64,000 bases of DNA, taken from positions 175,628,147-175,692,146 of the forward strand of contig CM071597.1 in NCBI GenBank assembly GCA_036435485.1, given 5' to 3'. The translations under genes were made by a program, and so were the position numbers. Shown in pieces: positions 53,442 through 64,000 of this stretch (positions are counted from its first letter, which is position 1; each line of letters starts with the position of its first letter). The stretch comes from Saposhnikovia divaricata. Lineage: Eukaryota; Streptophyta; Magnoliopsida; Apiales; Apiaceae. Below the pieces are notes generated by a model. It saw only the letters and a program-made list of their open reading frames with translations, was not told the DNA's origin and ran no database searches.

Positions 53442-54179
53442 TCTACTCCTTTATTAATAAGCGAAACATCCTTTTAACGATACCACTTTTTGGTTCCACT
53501 ATATTTTGGTTTCACCGTATTTTGGTTTCACCCTATAATCATATTTCTATTATAATTCTATTTCTATGTTGTTGTTTTTTTTAATAAAATAGAAATCTTA
53601 TTAAAATTATAATTCTTTTATTACAACTTTAAATAAAAAAAAGTAGTTTCACCCCTATAATCATATTTCCCTTATAATTCTAAATTATTTTTTAAAGAAA
53701 ATAATAAAATTGAAATCTTATTGTAATTATAATACAATTATTTTATCATAATTTAGAATAAAAAAATAATACGATCAATTCTCCAAAAGATTTTTCAAGG
53801 AGAACAACTAGAACATATGTTTCTATACACTACTCTACAACAATCTTTCCTGTGATTATATGTTATTTTTTTTAAAACATAATAAAATTGAAATCTTATT
53901 ATTATAATTCTTATATTGTATTAGCAATTTTTTTATTATAACTTAGAATAAAAAAAGATCACGATCAATTATCTTAAATATTTTTTAACGAAAACAACTG
54001 AAACGTGTTTTCATGCACTTCTATTAAACAATTTAAGTTTATAGTTTGTTAATCGCATAAATTTTTTATGCAAATAACATAGTTCTTTTTATAATTTTAT
54101 AATATTTAATTAAATAAAAAATTAATAATTTAAATAATATAAATCTCCGAGCCCGTGCTTCGCACGGGTTATCATCTAG
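53442..54179 (+). mobile_element. Helitron, 738 bp, non-autonomous
   Basis: Begins TCTACTCCTTTATTAATAAG after A (53441) and ends with hairpin CCCGTGC-TTC-GCACGGG, 7 bases, then CTAG before T (54180). This is the full set of Helitron end features (5' TC, 3' stem-loop plus CTRR, A/T insertion). AT-rich interior with no ORF. Confidence 0.88.
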
Positions 54180-54218
54180 TATAATCATAACAATAATAAC
54201 TTTAAACTAGTGATTCAT

Positions 54219-54860
54219 TATGTTGTTTTTTTTAATAAAATAGAAATCTTATTAAAATTATTCTTTTATTACAATTTTAAATAAAAAAAAAAGTAGTTTC
54301 ACCCCTACAATCATATTTCCCTTATAATTCTAAATTATTTTTAAAGAAAATAATAAAATTGAAATCTTATTGTAATTATAATACAATTATTTTATCATAA
54401 TTTAGAATAAAAAAAATAATACGATCAATTCTCCGAAAGATTTTTCAAGGAGAACAACTAGAACATACACTACTCTACAACAATCTTTCCTGCGATTATA
54501 TGTTATTTTTTTAAAGAACATAATAAAATTGAAATCTTATTATTATTATAATTCTTATATTGTATTAGCAATTTTTTTATTATAACTTAGAATAAAAAAA
54601 GATCACGATCAATTATCTTAAATATTTTTTAACGAAAACAACTGAAACGTGTTTTCATGCACTTCTATTAAACAATTTAAGTTTATAGTTTGTTAATCGC
54701 ATAAATTTTTTATGCAAATAACATAGTTCTTTTTATAATTTTATAATATTTAATTAAATAAAAAATTAATAATTAAAATAATATAAATCTCCGAGCCCGT
54801 GCGAAGCACGATTATCATCTAGTATAATCATATCTAGTATAATCATAACAATAATAACTT
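54219..54860 (+). repeat. Tandem copy of the Helitron 3' part plus flank
   Basis: About 640 bp repeating 53569-54218 with the same order, ending in hairpin CGTGC-GAA-GCACG and CTAG (54819-54822), then the flank ATAATCATA...ACTTTAAACTAGTG again. A second CTAGTATAATCATA copy (54833-54846) follows. Because the flank is duplicated too, this is a segmental tandem duplication rather than only an end-bypass product. Confidence 0.88.
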
Positions 54861-54960
54861 TAAACTAGTGCTTCATTATTGCTTTAAACTAGTGCAATCA
54901 GAAAGTGAGACTAGACAAGAGCTGAACGGTTCATCCATGCAATGTTTCTATATCATACAA

Positions 54961-56506
54961 TCTATCTATATATATTATAATAGCAGGAGATCGGAAAAGC
55001 TTGTACTCAGAAGCTTCAAAATACTTTTCTTGAATTCTCACATTTTTGATTTTTTTATTAAAACAATTTTCTTGCATTTAATTAATCATTAATTATACCT
55101 AGCAAAAAAAAATTAATCATTAATTATACCTATTAAATATATATTAAATACACTTTATTTCATATTTAATATAAAAGTTTAACAATATTAATGATTTATA
55201 TAAAAGTACCATTATTTTAAGATAAAACAATAAAATAAAATTATTTTTATCGTGTCATTTCTATTCCTTATTCAAAATCATTACAATATTTTTGACAACA
55301 ATTAATAGACGATTTTAACTTTTCGAATAATCTGTAATCAATGATCGTGAGAATCATGATAAGATGCATAAGTATAAATATTTTTCGATTAACATTTACA
55401 ATTTAAATAAAAGTAATATCATAGAATTTACTTTTATACATGAACAAATTACACACGGGGTGTGACCAACTCGATTAAATTGAATCAAGTGGAACCTTTT
55501 TTTTCATTAATTAAATCAATAAAAAATTACCATTCGTTGTTTGATTATTTTTTGTTGGAAAAATTATTATTCTAATTAAACACATTCTTATACTATTACT
55601 AATCAATTAATCATGCATGTATGTTATGAGATGTGAGACAGTGTTTAAGAACGTTAATTAGTTATATTTAATATTTACAAATTTTTATTATAGGAATTAT
55701 GTTGACATTGTAATTTGGTACGGGAAAAAGTAAGAGGTCTTAAAGGAGTTAATTTTTGCTATTTTAAACAAATTCTCACTTTTTGAGCATTGAGTAAGGG
55801 TGTTATAAAATATGCATCCACTTTAAAAACAATTATATATACATATTTATTATAAAATTTAATAAAAGAGAATTAGAATATGTGTGAGTATCATTTTTAA
55901 CGTGCATCCATGAATTTAATATTAATATTACAAACAAAAAAGTTCTTATAAAATGCTGAGAAAAATTAATTTAATGTAGAGATATGGGTGTCGGATCACT
56001 CCAAAAAATATGAAGCATGACTTACAATATGCATTTGAATTCTGCTTTTTTAGTCATAAAACCAAATATATCGACAAGTGAATTCACACCTCTCATCACA
56101 TTTATATTCTACTTCTTTTCATCATACAATCAAATTTACTAACAAATTAAGCAATCATATCTTTCATAATGTCATCGACAATAGAAAAGATTCATAAATG
56201 TTATTTTTTACTTATTCAATGTCAAACTTTGCAAATGTCTGTCAATATTGGATTTCAAAAACATTTTTTATGCGACACAATAGGTGTTGTCAGTATTTTC
56301 GAAATTATAATTATTAATATTAAAGAGTTTTTTTTCACCTAATTCTTTTCTCTTTAATTTTTAAACATTCCAATTTAGTTACATTTCAAACAATTTTTAA
56401 TTTATTATATTAATTTTCAATTAATAAAATTTAACAAATAATAATGTTACGTGTACAATTTTTAAAAATGTTTTCGTGCCGCGCGTAGCACGGCTTTATT
56501 ACCTAG
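54961..56506 (+). mobile_element. Helitron, 1546 bp, non-autonomous
   Basis: Starts TCTATCTATATATATTATAA after A (54960). It ends with stem-loop GTGC...GCAC (about 56475-56491), then CTAG (56503-56506) followed by T. AT-rich with no coding content; no captured gene piece recognised. Confidence 0.75.
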
Positions 56507-57120
56507 TTATACTTATAGACAATGATACAGAAAGCATATAGAAATGTCAGAACTAGCAAAGATCTTGACGTCAACCACTATGCAACAAAACCTTTAGTGC
56601 ATACAAGAATCCATTGTAATCAACTGTTCTTTTTCGACTAGTATACTGTACTGTTATGAAGTGATAAATAGACTACTATTACTAATGCAAAAATAATAGC
56701 TCCACTGCTCGATTATATAATCAAAAATCGTGTCCATAAAAAACAAATTATGAATTGGTTCTGGTTACAATATAACATTTCGATTGTGAAGGTAATTTGA
56801 AAGGAATAAAGAATGACTCCAACTAGCAAATGATACTTCTCAGGCTATATTGAAACTGACTTCCTCATCAACTAACTTTGTTACTATAATACTACAATTT
56901 GGTTAAATAGTTTAACTGAATGAAGCCAAAACTTATTTCTAGTTATCTAACTGTAAGTAGATAAAAAAGAGGTGTCCTCATTCTCTCTCAAAACAATTCA
57001 ACTCAGCAAATTAGTACTCCTGGACCTAATTAATAAGAATGTTCAGCAACAATGGGTTACGAATAGATGTAAAATTAATCTCTAAAATAAATAAATTCAA
57101 GCACACACAAGATGACCTAC
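56507..57120. other. Non-coding host-like sequence
   Basis: AT-rich, intron-like. No COLD1-like upstream exon or other coding block could be read before the Tat-type LTR at 57121. Confidence 0.45.
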
Positions 57121-57613
57121 TGTTATGGAATAAAATCGAGGGTTTGTGCGTATTTAATGCTAGGGTTGGTGAGCTTCGAGCTTTAATGGCTGTTCTTGCG
57201 TTCGAGACTGATCGGTCCTCACAAGATGCCTACGTATCTCTGTATTGCTAGAGAATCAAGCCAACGTAGTTCTGAGAATGAGGGGTCAGACCCTTTATAT
57301 AGACTGAGAAGCCTAAGAATTATGGTAGGATTCGGAGACTTGGTGGACAAGTCACCTCCTTGAGGAAGGTTCTAGACTCTTGTAGGAATAAGTTTCCAAG
57401 TTGAATTGGATGCCTTTGAGGCTAACTCAGGCAGGAGTAATATCCTTGTTTGACTCTTATTGCCGAGCTATTTTTCACATCTAATATTAATTACGAAATT
57501 AATATTTAAAATAGGGTTTTGGACCCTGTTGGTGGGCCCCACGTTTGGACCATACTGGATCTAATTAATGCAACATTAAATGTGTCTTTAGGGCTTATTT
57601 TTAGCCCATATCA
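57121..57613 (-). mobile_element. 3' LTR of a second Tat-type gypsy element (493 bp)
   Basis: On the minus strand it starts TGATATGGGCTAAAAATAAG and ends CCATAACA, an imperfect inverted terminus. Upstream in minus sense is the polypurine tract AAGTTGGGGGGCAAA (57614-57628). It carries the block GATGCCTACGTATCTCTG/GAATCAAGCCAACGTAGTTC on the plus strand, a sequence style frequent in dicot gypsy LTRs. The 5' LTR is not in the window. Confidence 0.75.
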
Positions 57614-57957
57614 TTTGCCCCCCAACTTCTAGGAAAACTGATCAGGTTTTCGTAGAAGTTATATTTGGCTTAATCGAGACTCGGGGTCGTTTTTATCCCT
57701 TACCTGGGACTTCTTAATTTTCCTACCCATATATAGGAATTTTGGTTTACGCTGGTGTTTCACGAGTATCGACTTGATTGTAAAATGTGGACCGACCTAC
57801 ACATTTACAACGCTTGGCCTTATTCGAGGCTTTAATATGTGCTTGCTTTTAGCAATTTCGGCACTTTCATAGAGCTTTTATGCATTATTAGCATAAATTA
57901 TTGCTTAATTTGTCAAGAAAATATTTCTATAATTTTCCTCGTATTTTCTGTACTTTT

Positions 57958-58550
57958 CCTAATATTTGAGGAATTTCCATGTACTAACAGGTATTTATTT
58001 CAATTATTCCTAATATTTTAAGAATTTTCTTGTACACACAAGTATTTTCCTTAATTATTCCTAATAATTTGGGAATTTTTATGTACCCACGGGTATTTTT
58101 CGTAATTTTTCCTAATAATTTTAGGAAATTTTTTATACCCACATGTATTTTCCTTAATTATTCCTAATAATTTAGGAATTTTTATGTACCCACAGGTATT
58201 TTTCTTAATTATTCCTAATAATTTAAGAATTTTTTATGTACCCACGGGTATTTTCCTTAATTATTCCTAATAATTTAGGAATTTTTATGTGCCTACGGGT
58301 ATTTTTCGTAATTTTTCCTAATAATTTTAGAAAATTTTTTATACCCACAGGTATTTTTCGTAATTTTTCCTAATAATTTTAGGAAATTTTTTATACCCAC
58401 AGGTATTTTCCTTAATTATTCCTAATAATTTAGGAATTTTTAGGTACGTACGGGTATTTTCCGTAATTATTCCTAATAATTTAGGAAATTTTATGTACCA
58501 ACAGGTATTTTTCGTAATTTTTCCTAATAATTTAGGAATTTTTATAATTT
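57958..58550. repeat. 51 bp tandem array, about 11-12 copies
   Basis: Units begin CCTAATAATTTAGGAATTTT and contain ATGTACCCACGGGTATTTT. Spacing is 51 bp with small indels of T runs. Each unit contains two short palindromes (CCTAATAATTTAGG and ACCCACGGGT). It lies in the 3' region of the second Tat-type element. Confidence 0.93.
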
Positions 58551-58684
58551 TAAAGGGACTATTTTGTCAATTTTCAAACTTTCAGGGATGACTTTGTCAT
58601 TTTATAAATTTGAGGGATCAATACGTGAATTTTACAAAGCTTAGGTACTAAATAGCACTTTTGCCATTCAACCTCTTCATTTGT

Positions 58685-59470
58685 AATACACCCGGGGCGT
58701 TGGTATGGCCACCCAGGAGACCTCCTTTGTTTCCACGCGCAGGAGAAAAGCATGGGTGGCGTGCTTGTTTTTTTTTTTTTTTTTTAACCTTCAGGTTTTA
58801 TACATTTTATTTTCGATAATTTTTATCAAAAATAAAATATTGGGCTTCATGCCTTAGAAATAATTTTATAAATTACTTCCTCATCTTTTCTTGAGTTAAT
58901 AGGTATTTTTACCTATTTTATCATTATTATTTGCCTATTTTCAGAATTTTTTAAAGATTTTATTCCTTTTTAATTTCTGAAAAATGGCTTGTCGTTTGGA
59001 GAGGTGCTCTCGGCGTGGGTACCCCCGCCTAGGAGGCTTTTTCTTAAAGCACGCCCAGGAAATTTGGCTTCCTGGGCGGGGGTAATTTATCCAATTGATT
59101 TTTGTAGAGATGCTCTGGGCGTTGGTATCCCCGCCAAGGAGGACAATCTTCTAACTGCGCCTAGGTGATATGGCTTCCTGAGCGTGGGTGTTTACATCCC
59201 CTTCATTTGTACAACCACTTTAGGCGTAGGTATCCCGCCTAGGAGATGTTTTTGCCAACCACGTTTAGGAGATATGGCTTCCTCACCGTGGGTATTTTTT
59301 CACCCTCGATTCGTACAACCTTGGCGTGGGTACCCCCGCCAAGGAGGCACTTTGTGATACCTTGTCTTATGATTTTAAGTCTTCTTGGCGTGGGTACTTT
59401 AATACCCTTCATTTGTTACTCCAGCCTTGGCGTGGGTATCCCCGCCAATGAGGCTTTATTTGATCCAACG
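58685..59470. repeat. Dispersed GC-rich palindromic repeats
   Basis: At least six copies of a TTGGCGTGGGTACCCCCGCC-AAGGAGG-type motif (near 59009, 59107, 59222, 59317, 59424; a weaker one near 58694). Spacing is irregular, about 70-130 bp (wider before the weak first copy). Each copy can fold (GGCG...CGCC). Intervening sequence is partly repeated as well (CGCCTAGGAGATATGGCTTCCT). No plausible protein product. Confidence 0.85.
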
Positions 59471-60040
59471 CCTAGGAGATTTAGCTTCTTGGGCGTTGGT
59501 GTTCTAGGCTCCTATCCTTTGGGCCAATTTTAATTTATGGACCGTTTCTTTGGCTTTTGTCGGGCTCCCAGTCTTATTATTTTCGAATTTTTGAGATTCC
59601 TGCGGAACCTTGAAACGACCCGTTTCTTAGCTTTCGTGACCTTCAGGGCCTTAATTCGTTTGCTGAGTCCTTGATTCGAAAACGAGAATTCATTCGTGGT
59701 TGTTGGTTATCATCAACCATTCAACCTTTAACTCGCATTCTAAGACGTTGAAATGATGGAGTCCCTTATTTTTTGCACCCTTGCTTCATATAGTGGAGGT
59801 CTTGCTTCTCGGTTGATCGTTCAAGAAGTTCACTTGCCACTGAGCACTTGACTTCAAGTCTGGTGTGCCTTGGCTGGTTGTCAACCCTCTATCAGGATTT
59901 CAACCTTCTTCTTATACTCATAGGACCTTGCTTAAGTTTCAATTTTGGCTGGCGGCTCTTAATTTCTAATGACAAGCTCGATTGGAGACAGACTGCCTTG
60001 TTGGCCATCAAGGCTTAAATTTTGTGTCGGGATTTGAAAT
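59471..60040. other. Non-coding part of the second Tat-type element
   Basis: No ORF with recognisable content. Pyrimidine-rich on the plus strand (CTTGGCTT, CTTCAAG repeats). Integrase, expected here, is not recognisable. Confidence 0.4.
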
Positions 60041-60346
60041 TCAAGACTTTAAGTATGTAATGAAAATGGACCTCTTATAGAGGAGACCTTCAATCAATGC
60101 GTATCTTAACACTCTCACAGACAGTTTCCGTGCTTTCAAGGAAATATCAAGGAGCCAACCAGTCTTAAGATGAGCTTTGATAGGGTCTATCTGACAGCTT
60201 CCTACATCAAACGGTGCCACCAACTTCGAATCGATGGTGGGGGTCTTCAGGACTTGGAAGTAGACGCTCCCAGAATGGGTCTCGACCCTTGAATTGAGAT
60301 AAGGCATCGACCTTTGTATTCTCCTCCCTTGGGTTATACCTGGCAC
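60041..60346 (-). pseudogene. RNase H-integrase linker of Tat-type pol
   Basis: A 101-codon frame with GSVYFQVLKTPTIDSK, then SLKARKLSVRVLRYALIEGL and LYKRS. This is the spacer between the second RNase H and the integrase zinc domain in Tat-type elements (compare LKYKAARYVIYDGILYKR in 27894-29303). It ends before the zinc domain. It overlaps 60334-60561 by a few bases in another frame. Confidence 0.7.
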
Positions 60347-60561
60347 TCATCTAACTGGGCTATCGCAGCTTTCACAATCCTCAAGTATTTGGCCATATTC
60401 TTTTCTCTAACCTCAAACTCTCCATTGACTTGTGAGACTACCAACTTTGAGTCTCCACAGACTTTCAGGTTCTTGACCCTCAGGGCTCTTGTCAGTCTAA
60501 GGTCGGCTATTAGAGCTTCATACTCCGCCTCGTTGTAGGTTGTTTGGAAGTCCAACTTCAA
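60334..60561 (-). pseudogene. Second (archaeal-like) RNase H fragment of Tat-type pol
   Basis: Reads TTYNEAEYEALIADLRLTRA and KVCGDSKLVVSQVNGEFEVR, the E/D-containing motifs of the second RNase H. The preceding catalytic DGS-type motif is lost. 75 codons. Confidence 0.8.
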
Positions 60562-60579
60562 GGCATACTCGAGTGTGAA

Positions 60580-61495
60580 CCCATCGGGGCTTTGCAGAAC
60601 TTAACCTGCACCACTGGTTTTTGTTTTTGATGCCCCATGAAAATATAGCTTTTTGTTTTGATGCCCCATCAAAATAGAGCATCCAATATTCCTTCTTCTC
60701 TTCCAGTGGTTTCTCACCTTGCTGACCTTCCTGGTCTATTACCTCCTACCCCCGACTTCTTGGTTGTCAATAGTATAGTCAACCACGAAGTCAACTAGAG
60801 CCTGGGCTTTGATGGCCGTCCTAGGCTTGTACTTAACATCGAATTCTCCTAGTTTGATTGCCCACTTGATGAGCCTTCCATTGGCTTTCGGGCTATGCAA
60901 TATGTTTCTTCAGCGGGTGTTCCATCAGGACTTCAACGTTTATCTTTTTTTCCAGGGTCCTTCAAGGACTTAAACTCTTATCTGTTGTAACCTAACTCTA
61001 CCCTTCGGGGTATGTATTTGTTTGTTTCCATTCGTGTATTCTTTTATTTTCGGTACTTAGTCATCTTTGACTCACACATCAGGTGCTTGGCACATACAAA
61101 ATCAATGAATGCAAAACAAACTTGCATTAATAACTTGAAATGGGTTTAACCCTTACATAGAGTACTACTGTCCTACTCGGAGCAACATGCTCTGCAATGG
61201 TTTTTATGAACCTTATTTCTAATTCTACTATATAAATATGAAGTTAAGTCCTACTAGGATAACTTAAGCCCAATCGAGCCTTTGCAAGACTAGGTCTGCA
61301 CCACTTGATTTTGTTTTTGATGCTCCATCAAAATAGAGCACCCACCACTCCTTCTGGTCTCCTCATTCTTATTCTGAAGTTCACTTCCTGCTTGGGGTAC
61401 TACCTCCTACCCCCCGACTTCTTGGTTGCCAATGGTACACTCAACCACAAAGTCAGTTAACGCCTTAGCCTCAATGGTTGTTCGAGGCTTCTGTG
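60580..61495 (-). repeat. Diverged duplication of RNase H linker sequence
   Basis: 60580-60830 and 61268-61495 match by eye (shared CTACCTCCTACCCCC, GACTTCTTGGTTG and TGATGCCCCATCAAAATAGAGC-type blocks). They encode (minus) the PRTAIKAQAL/PRTTIEAKALTDFVV region that links the first and second RNase H. The interval includes promoter-like but unrecognised sequence. Suggests a nested or tandem pair of related fragments. Confidence 0.7.
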
Positions 61496-61825
61496 TGATG
61501 TCCTCTGCTGACCTTTCTTTGTGTTGCTTACCACTGTGGACATCCATGTCTTCAATCGGAAGGACCTGCCCCCCGACTCCATCAGGCCTTAACGAGGCTA
61601 CATAACAGCTTCGTGCCATCTTCTGATCACCTTTATGTTCTCCAACACCATTCCTGGTAGGGAACTTGATCTTCACATGATAGGTTGAGGCAACAGCCTT
61701 GAATGCATGAAATCCAGTCCTTCCAAGGATAGCGTTGTACGTTGAAGCCGCCTTGATTACCAGGAAGTTCAACATCTGAGTGGCCTCATTGGGCTCTTGC
61801 CCGATAGTTACAGACAGCTGAATAG
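61407..61825 (-). pseudogene. Tat-type aspartic protease fragment fused to RNase H linker
   Basis: Begins at the copia insertion (IQLSVTIGQEP), then ATQMLNFLVIKAASTYNAIL and GRTGFHAFKAVASTYH, the C-terminal half of the protease including the AILGR motif. After a spacer (PIEDMDVHSGK) it jumps to KPRTTIEAKALTDFVVECTI, the RNase H linker, so RT and the first RNase H are deleted. The catalytic D of the protease would be in the part displaced by the copia insertion. Confidence 0.8.
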
Positions 61826-63429
61826 TGTTGGAATTCGGGCATAATAACGCAACGGAAATAACGTAAATAACAATTAAAAACGAATTCAAAAGCCCGGATC
61901 CATGTATAAAATGATGATTATGGTATAAAAATTCTCAAGAACAAGATTGTACCTTGTTTAAGCTTTCCAATGGATGTCAAATGGAGATCCTAGCTTGTTG
62001 ATCTTGAGAGTTAAAATTATAACTCCTCCACCGGAATCCACACTTGAATGCTTGCTTGAATCGTCGAACGATTTTCACCACGGGACGAGGTACTAGCCAA
62101 AATAAATAATCGATGTGTTCTTGACAAATCTTGATTTCTCCCTTGTCTCTAAGATGTGTATGAACTGAAATTTTCAGTTGTGTTCTACCTTGAAGACTAG
62201 CCAACCTTTGGCTTATAAAGAGAAATAAAGAAAAATGGACCATTAAATAATTAGGCCATTTTTATTTAAACAAATCTTATTTATTTAAATAAATTAATTA
62301 AGTCATACTTAATTAATTAAATAAGTCAAGAAAATACATCTTCAAATTTTATCTTTAACTAATCAAGTCTCACTTAATTAATTTTATAAAATTCGAATTA
62401 TTATTTATTATTAATTTAAAATCATAATTTAAATTATTATTAATTTAAATTCATGAAATAAATTAATTTCCCTTTTAAACATTCTATGTGTGTGACCCTG
62501 TAGGTTATTATTTAATTGACAATAATTTTATTCTCTAATAAAATTACAAACAATAAGCGGCGTCTAGTAACACATTATTGCTACCCAATTAAACAATAAT
62601 TAAATCAACGATTCAATCAACCTTTTATGACTAATGTTCCATGTAATATAATCCCTTTAAATCATGATATTATAGATTAAACTCGAGGTATGTAATGTGT
62701 CATCCTCTTCATAATTTAATCTTCATTTTCTTGATCGATGAGTAGACTATATAATCAAATCAACATTTGAGCATGGCCATGCATTTCATAGTCTCACTCA
62801 AACAAGAGGCCGATAATATCACTCCTTTATCAGGAGATTTAAATCCCATCTAGATCGTTCATATTTCTCACATGATTCATAATATATCCGATATTCACCT
62901 TTATCATTATCCGGTTAAAGATAACTTTTGACGAATTCAAAATATATTAATTCTCATGTAGAATTATAACGACTTCAGGTCTAAGGATCATTACACCATT
63001 ATCACTGTGAGAATACATATGACACATTTATTATTATTATTTACCATGATGTATCTCACGGTGGGTCTGTCCAGTACCCTGTACTCGTACAGTTACCTAT
63101 GCATTGCTTTTAGTATCTGCATACTTATGACCAATGAGATGTGGTCATCTTGTCAATAAACATACTAGCCTTATTGTATTATTATTGTCCTAAGTAATAA
63201 TAATACTCGGCTAGGGACATTTAAGAATATGATACAATCATTATATAATCTCATGTTCAAGTCACATACTTGCAACTACATAATTTGTATCAAGATTTCA
63301 AGGACATTTATTATACTTTATTTATTTCGCAGTAAATAAAGCCAATAATAAATATATATATCAAATATATAAAATCACTCAAACACAAATACAATTGATT
63401 GTATTGACTCTAGGGCACCAATACTAACA
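61826..63429 (-). mobile_element. copia 3' LTR (1604 bp)
   Basis: On the minus strand it starts TGTTAGTATTGGTGCCCTAG and ends CGAATTCCAACA. It is preceded (minus sense) by the purine-rich GCAAGTGGGAGAT (63430-63442). It is inserted in the protease gene of the second Tat-type element. The 5 bp before it are AATAG; the partner duplicate is outside the window. AT-rich with no ORF of note. Confidence 0.9.
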
Positions 63430-63443
63430 ATCTCCCACTTGCA

Positions 63444-64000
63444 CTAGAGCCAATCATTCATGTATCGAATACCCATGCTACTAGTGTGACATTCATGCTT
63501 CTGCTGCGACAGAGCCTTAGTCAGCGGGTCTGCAATATTATCATCAGTATGTACTTTACATATGTGAATATCTCCTCTATCATTTATCTCTCGAATAAGG
63601 TGATATCTCCGAAGTATATGCTTTGTTCTGCTGTGAGCTCTGGGCTCCTTGGCTTGTGCTATAGCTCCATTATTATCGTAGTAAAGATCTATGGGATCTG
63701 CGATCGATGGAACTACACCAAGTACTGTAATGAACTTCCGTATCCATACAGCCTCCTTGGCTGCTTCACATGCCGCAATATACTCGGATTCCATTGTAGA
63801 ATCAGCTACTGTGTCTTGCTTCGAACTTTTCCAGCTTACAGCACCTCCATTTAGGCAAAACACAAATCCAGACTGAGACACAGAGTCATCTCTGTCAGTC
63901 TGGAAACTAGCATCCGTGTAACCCTTTACCGTTAGCTTCTCCTCTCCTCCATACACCAAGAATGAATCTTTAGTCCTTTTCAAGTACTTAAGAATATTCT
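63444..64000 (-). CDS. pol: copia pol C-terminal end (RNase H), runs off the window
   Basis: Frame open from the window end to TAG at 63444-63446. It begins in the RT tail (KYLKRTKDSFLVYGGEEKLT), then RNase H with GYTDASFQTDRDDSVSQSGF, DSTMESEYIAACEAAKEAVW, LYYDNNGAIAQAKEP and ADPLTKALSQ. Catalytic D, E and D are in place and no lesion is seen, so this copia may be intact beyond the window. It is a different lineage from the copia in 39148-52843, which has ADIFTKPLR and a 255 bp LTR. Confidence 0.92.
   Translation of the reverse strand, partial: NILKYLKRTKDSFLVYGGEEKLTVKGYTDASFQTDRDDSVSQSGFVFCLNGGAVSWKSSKQDTVADSTMESEYIAACEAAKEAVWIRKFITVLGVVPSIADPIDLYYDNNGAIAQAKEPRAHSRTKHILRRYHLIREINDRGDIHICKVHTDDNIADPLTKALSQQKHECHTSSMGIRYMNDWL

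Larger units (their letters stand above)
57121..61825 (-). mobile_element. Degenerate Tat-type gypsy element (3' part), repeat-rich
   Basis: Order in minus sense: protease piece (61407-61825), duplicated RNase H/linker pieces (60580-61495), second RNase H (60334-60561), RNase H-integrase linker (60041-60346), then long tandem-repeat regions instead of integrase, then PPT and LTR. RT and integrase cores are gone. The protease is interrupted by a copia element at 61825/61826. Confidence 0.75.

Noticed and set aside
57039..57251. 70-codon plus ORF
   Set aside because: Spans the end of the second Tat-type LTR, no recognisable domain, and does not correspond to an upstream COLD1 exon.
59246..59533. 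95-codon plus ORF
   Set aside because: Composed of the GC-rich repeat units; length explained by repetition.

Overview
The window is nuclear DNA of a flowering plant, almost certainly a dicot. It is AT-rich and intron-bearing, and it is dominated by nested LTR retrotransposons (Ty3/gypsy and Ty1/copia) with Helitrons and MITEs. No bacterial-type operons, rRNA or CRISPR were seen. Host sequence survives only as broken exons: a GTG/COLD1-type GPCR-like membrane protein, a PEX11 peroxisome protein, one exon of an ATP-Mg/phosphate mitochondrial carrier, a Myb/SANT-like protein and one unrecognised terminal exon.

Layout. 1-9003: a non-autonomous gypsy element (LARD type) with a 5.1 kb LTR and only 1.17 kb of non-coding interior; its 3' LTR carries an 820 bp Mutator-like foldback element. 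9004-12120: a decayed gypsy remnant on the minus strand. 12320-14386: an unknown terminal exon (+) converging on PEX11 exons (-). 14585-16724: a broken transposon-type ORF set (-). 17280-20770: AT-rich repeats, a remnant with LTR-like features, a Helitron-like end and a MITE sitting in a TA microsatellite. 21128-22139: a Myb/SANT-like pseudogene and the carrier exon. 22145-35564: a 13.4 kb Tat-lineage gypsy element (gag, PR, RT, RH, second RH, INT, a satellite-like array and an antisense gene) flanked by the 5 bp duplication CTAAT.

35994-53180: exons of the COLD1-like gene (-). One exon is cut in two by a 13.7 kb copia/gypsy nest (39148-52843) flanked by the duplication AAGTG. Inside the nest are inverted copia pieces, deletion derivatives lacking RT, a 1.6 kb tandem duplication and a chromovirus fused to copia. 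53442-56506: Helitrons. 57121-61825: a second degenerate Tat-type element (-) rich in tandem repeats, interrupted at 61825/61826 by a copia element (-) that runs off the window end.

None of the host genes looks functional as written, and most retroelement ORFs carry stops, frameshifts or deletions. The best readable history is the order of insertions. The COLD1-like exons lay next to a carrier exon and acquired Helitrons. A copia element landed in a COLD1 exon and was itself hit by a chromovirus and then rearranged. A Tat element landed exactly on the carrier exon's splice acceptor. Family names are from recognition of motifs in the translations; no database search was possible.
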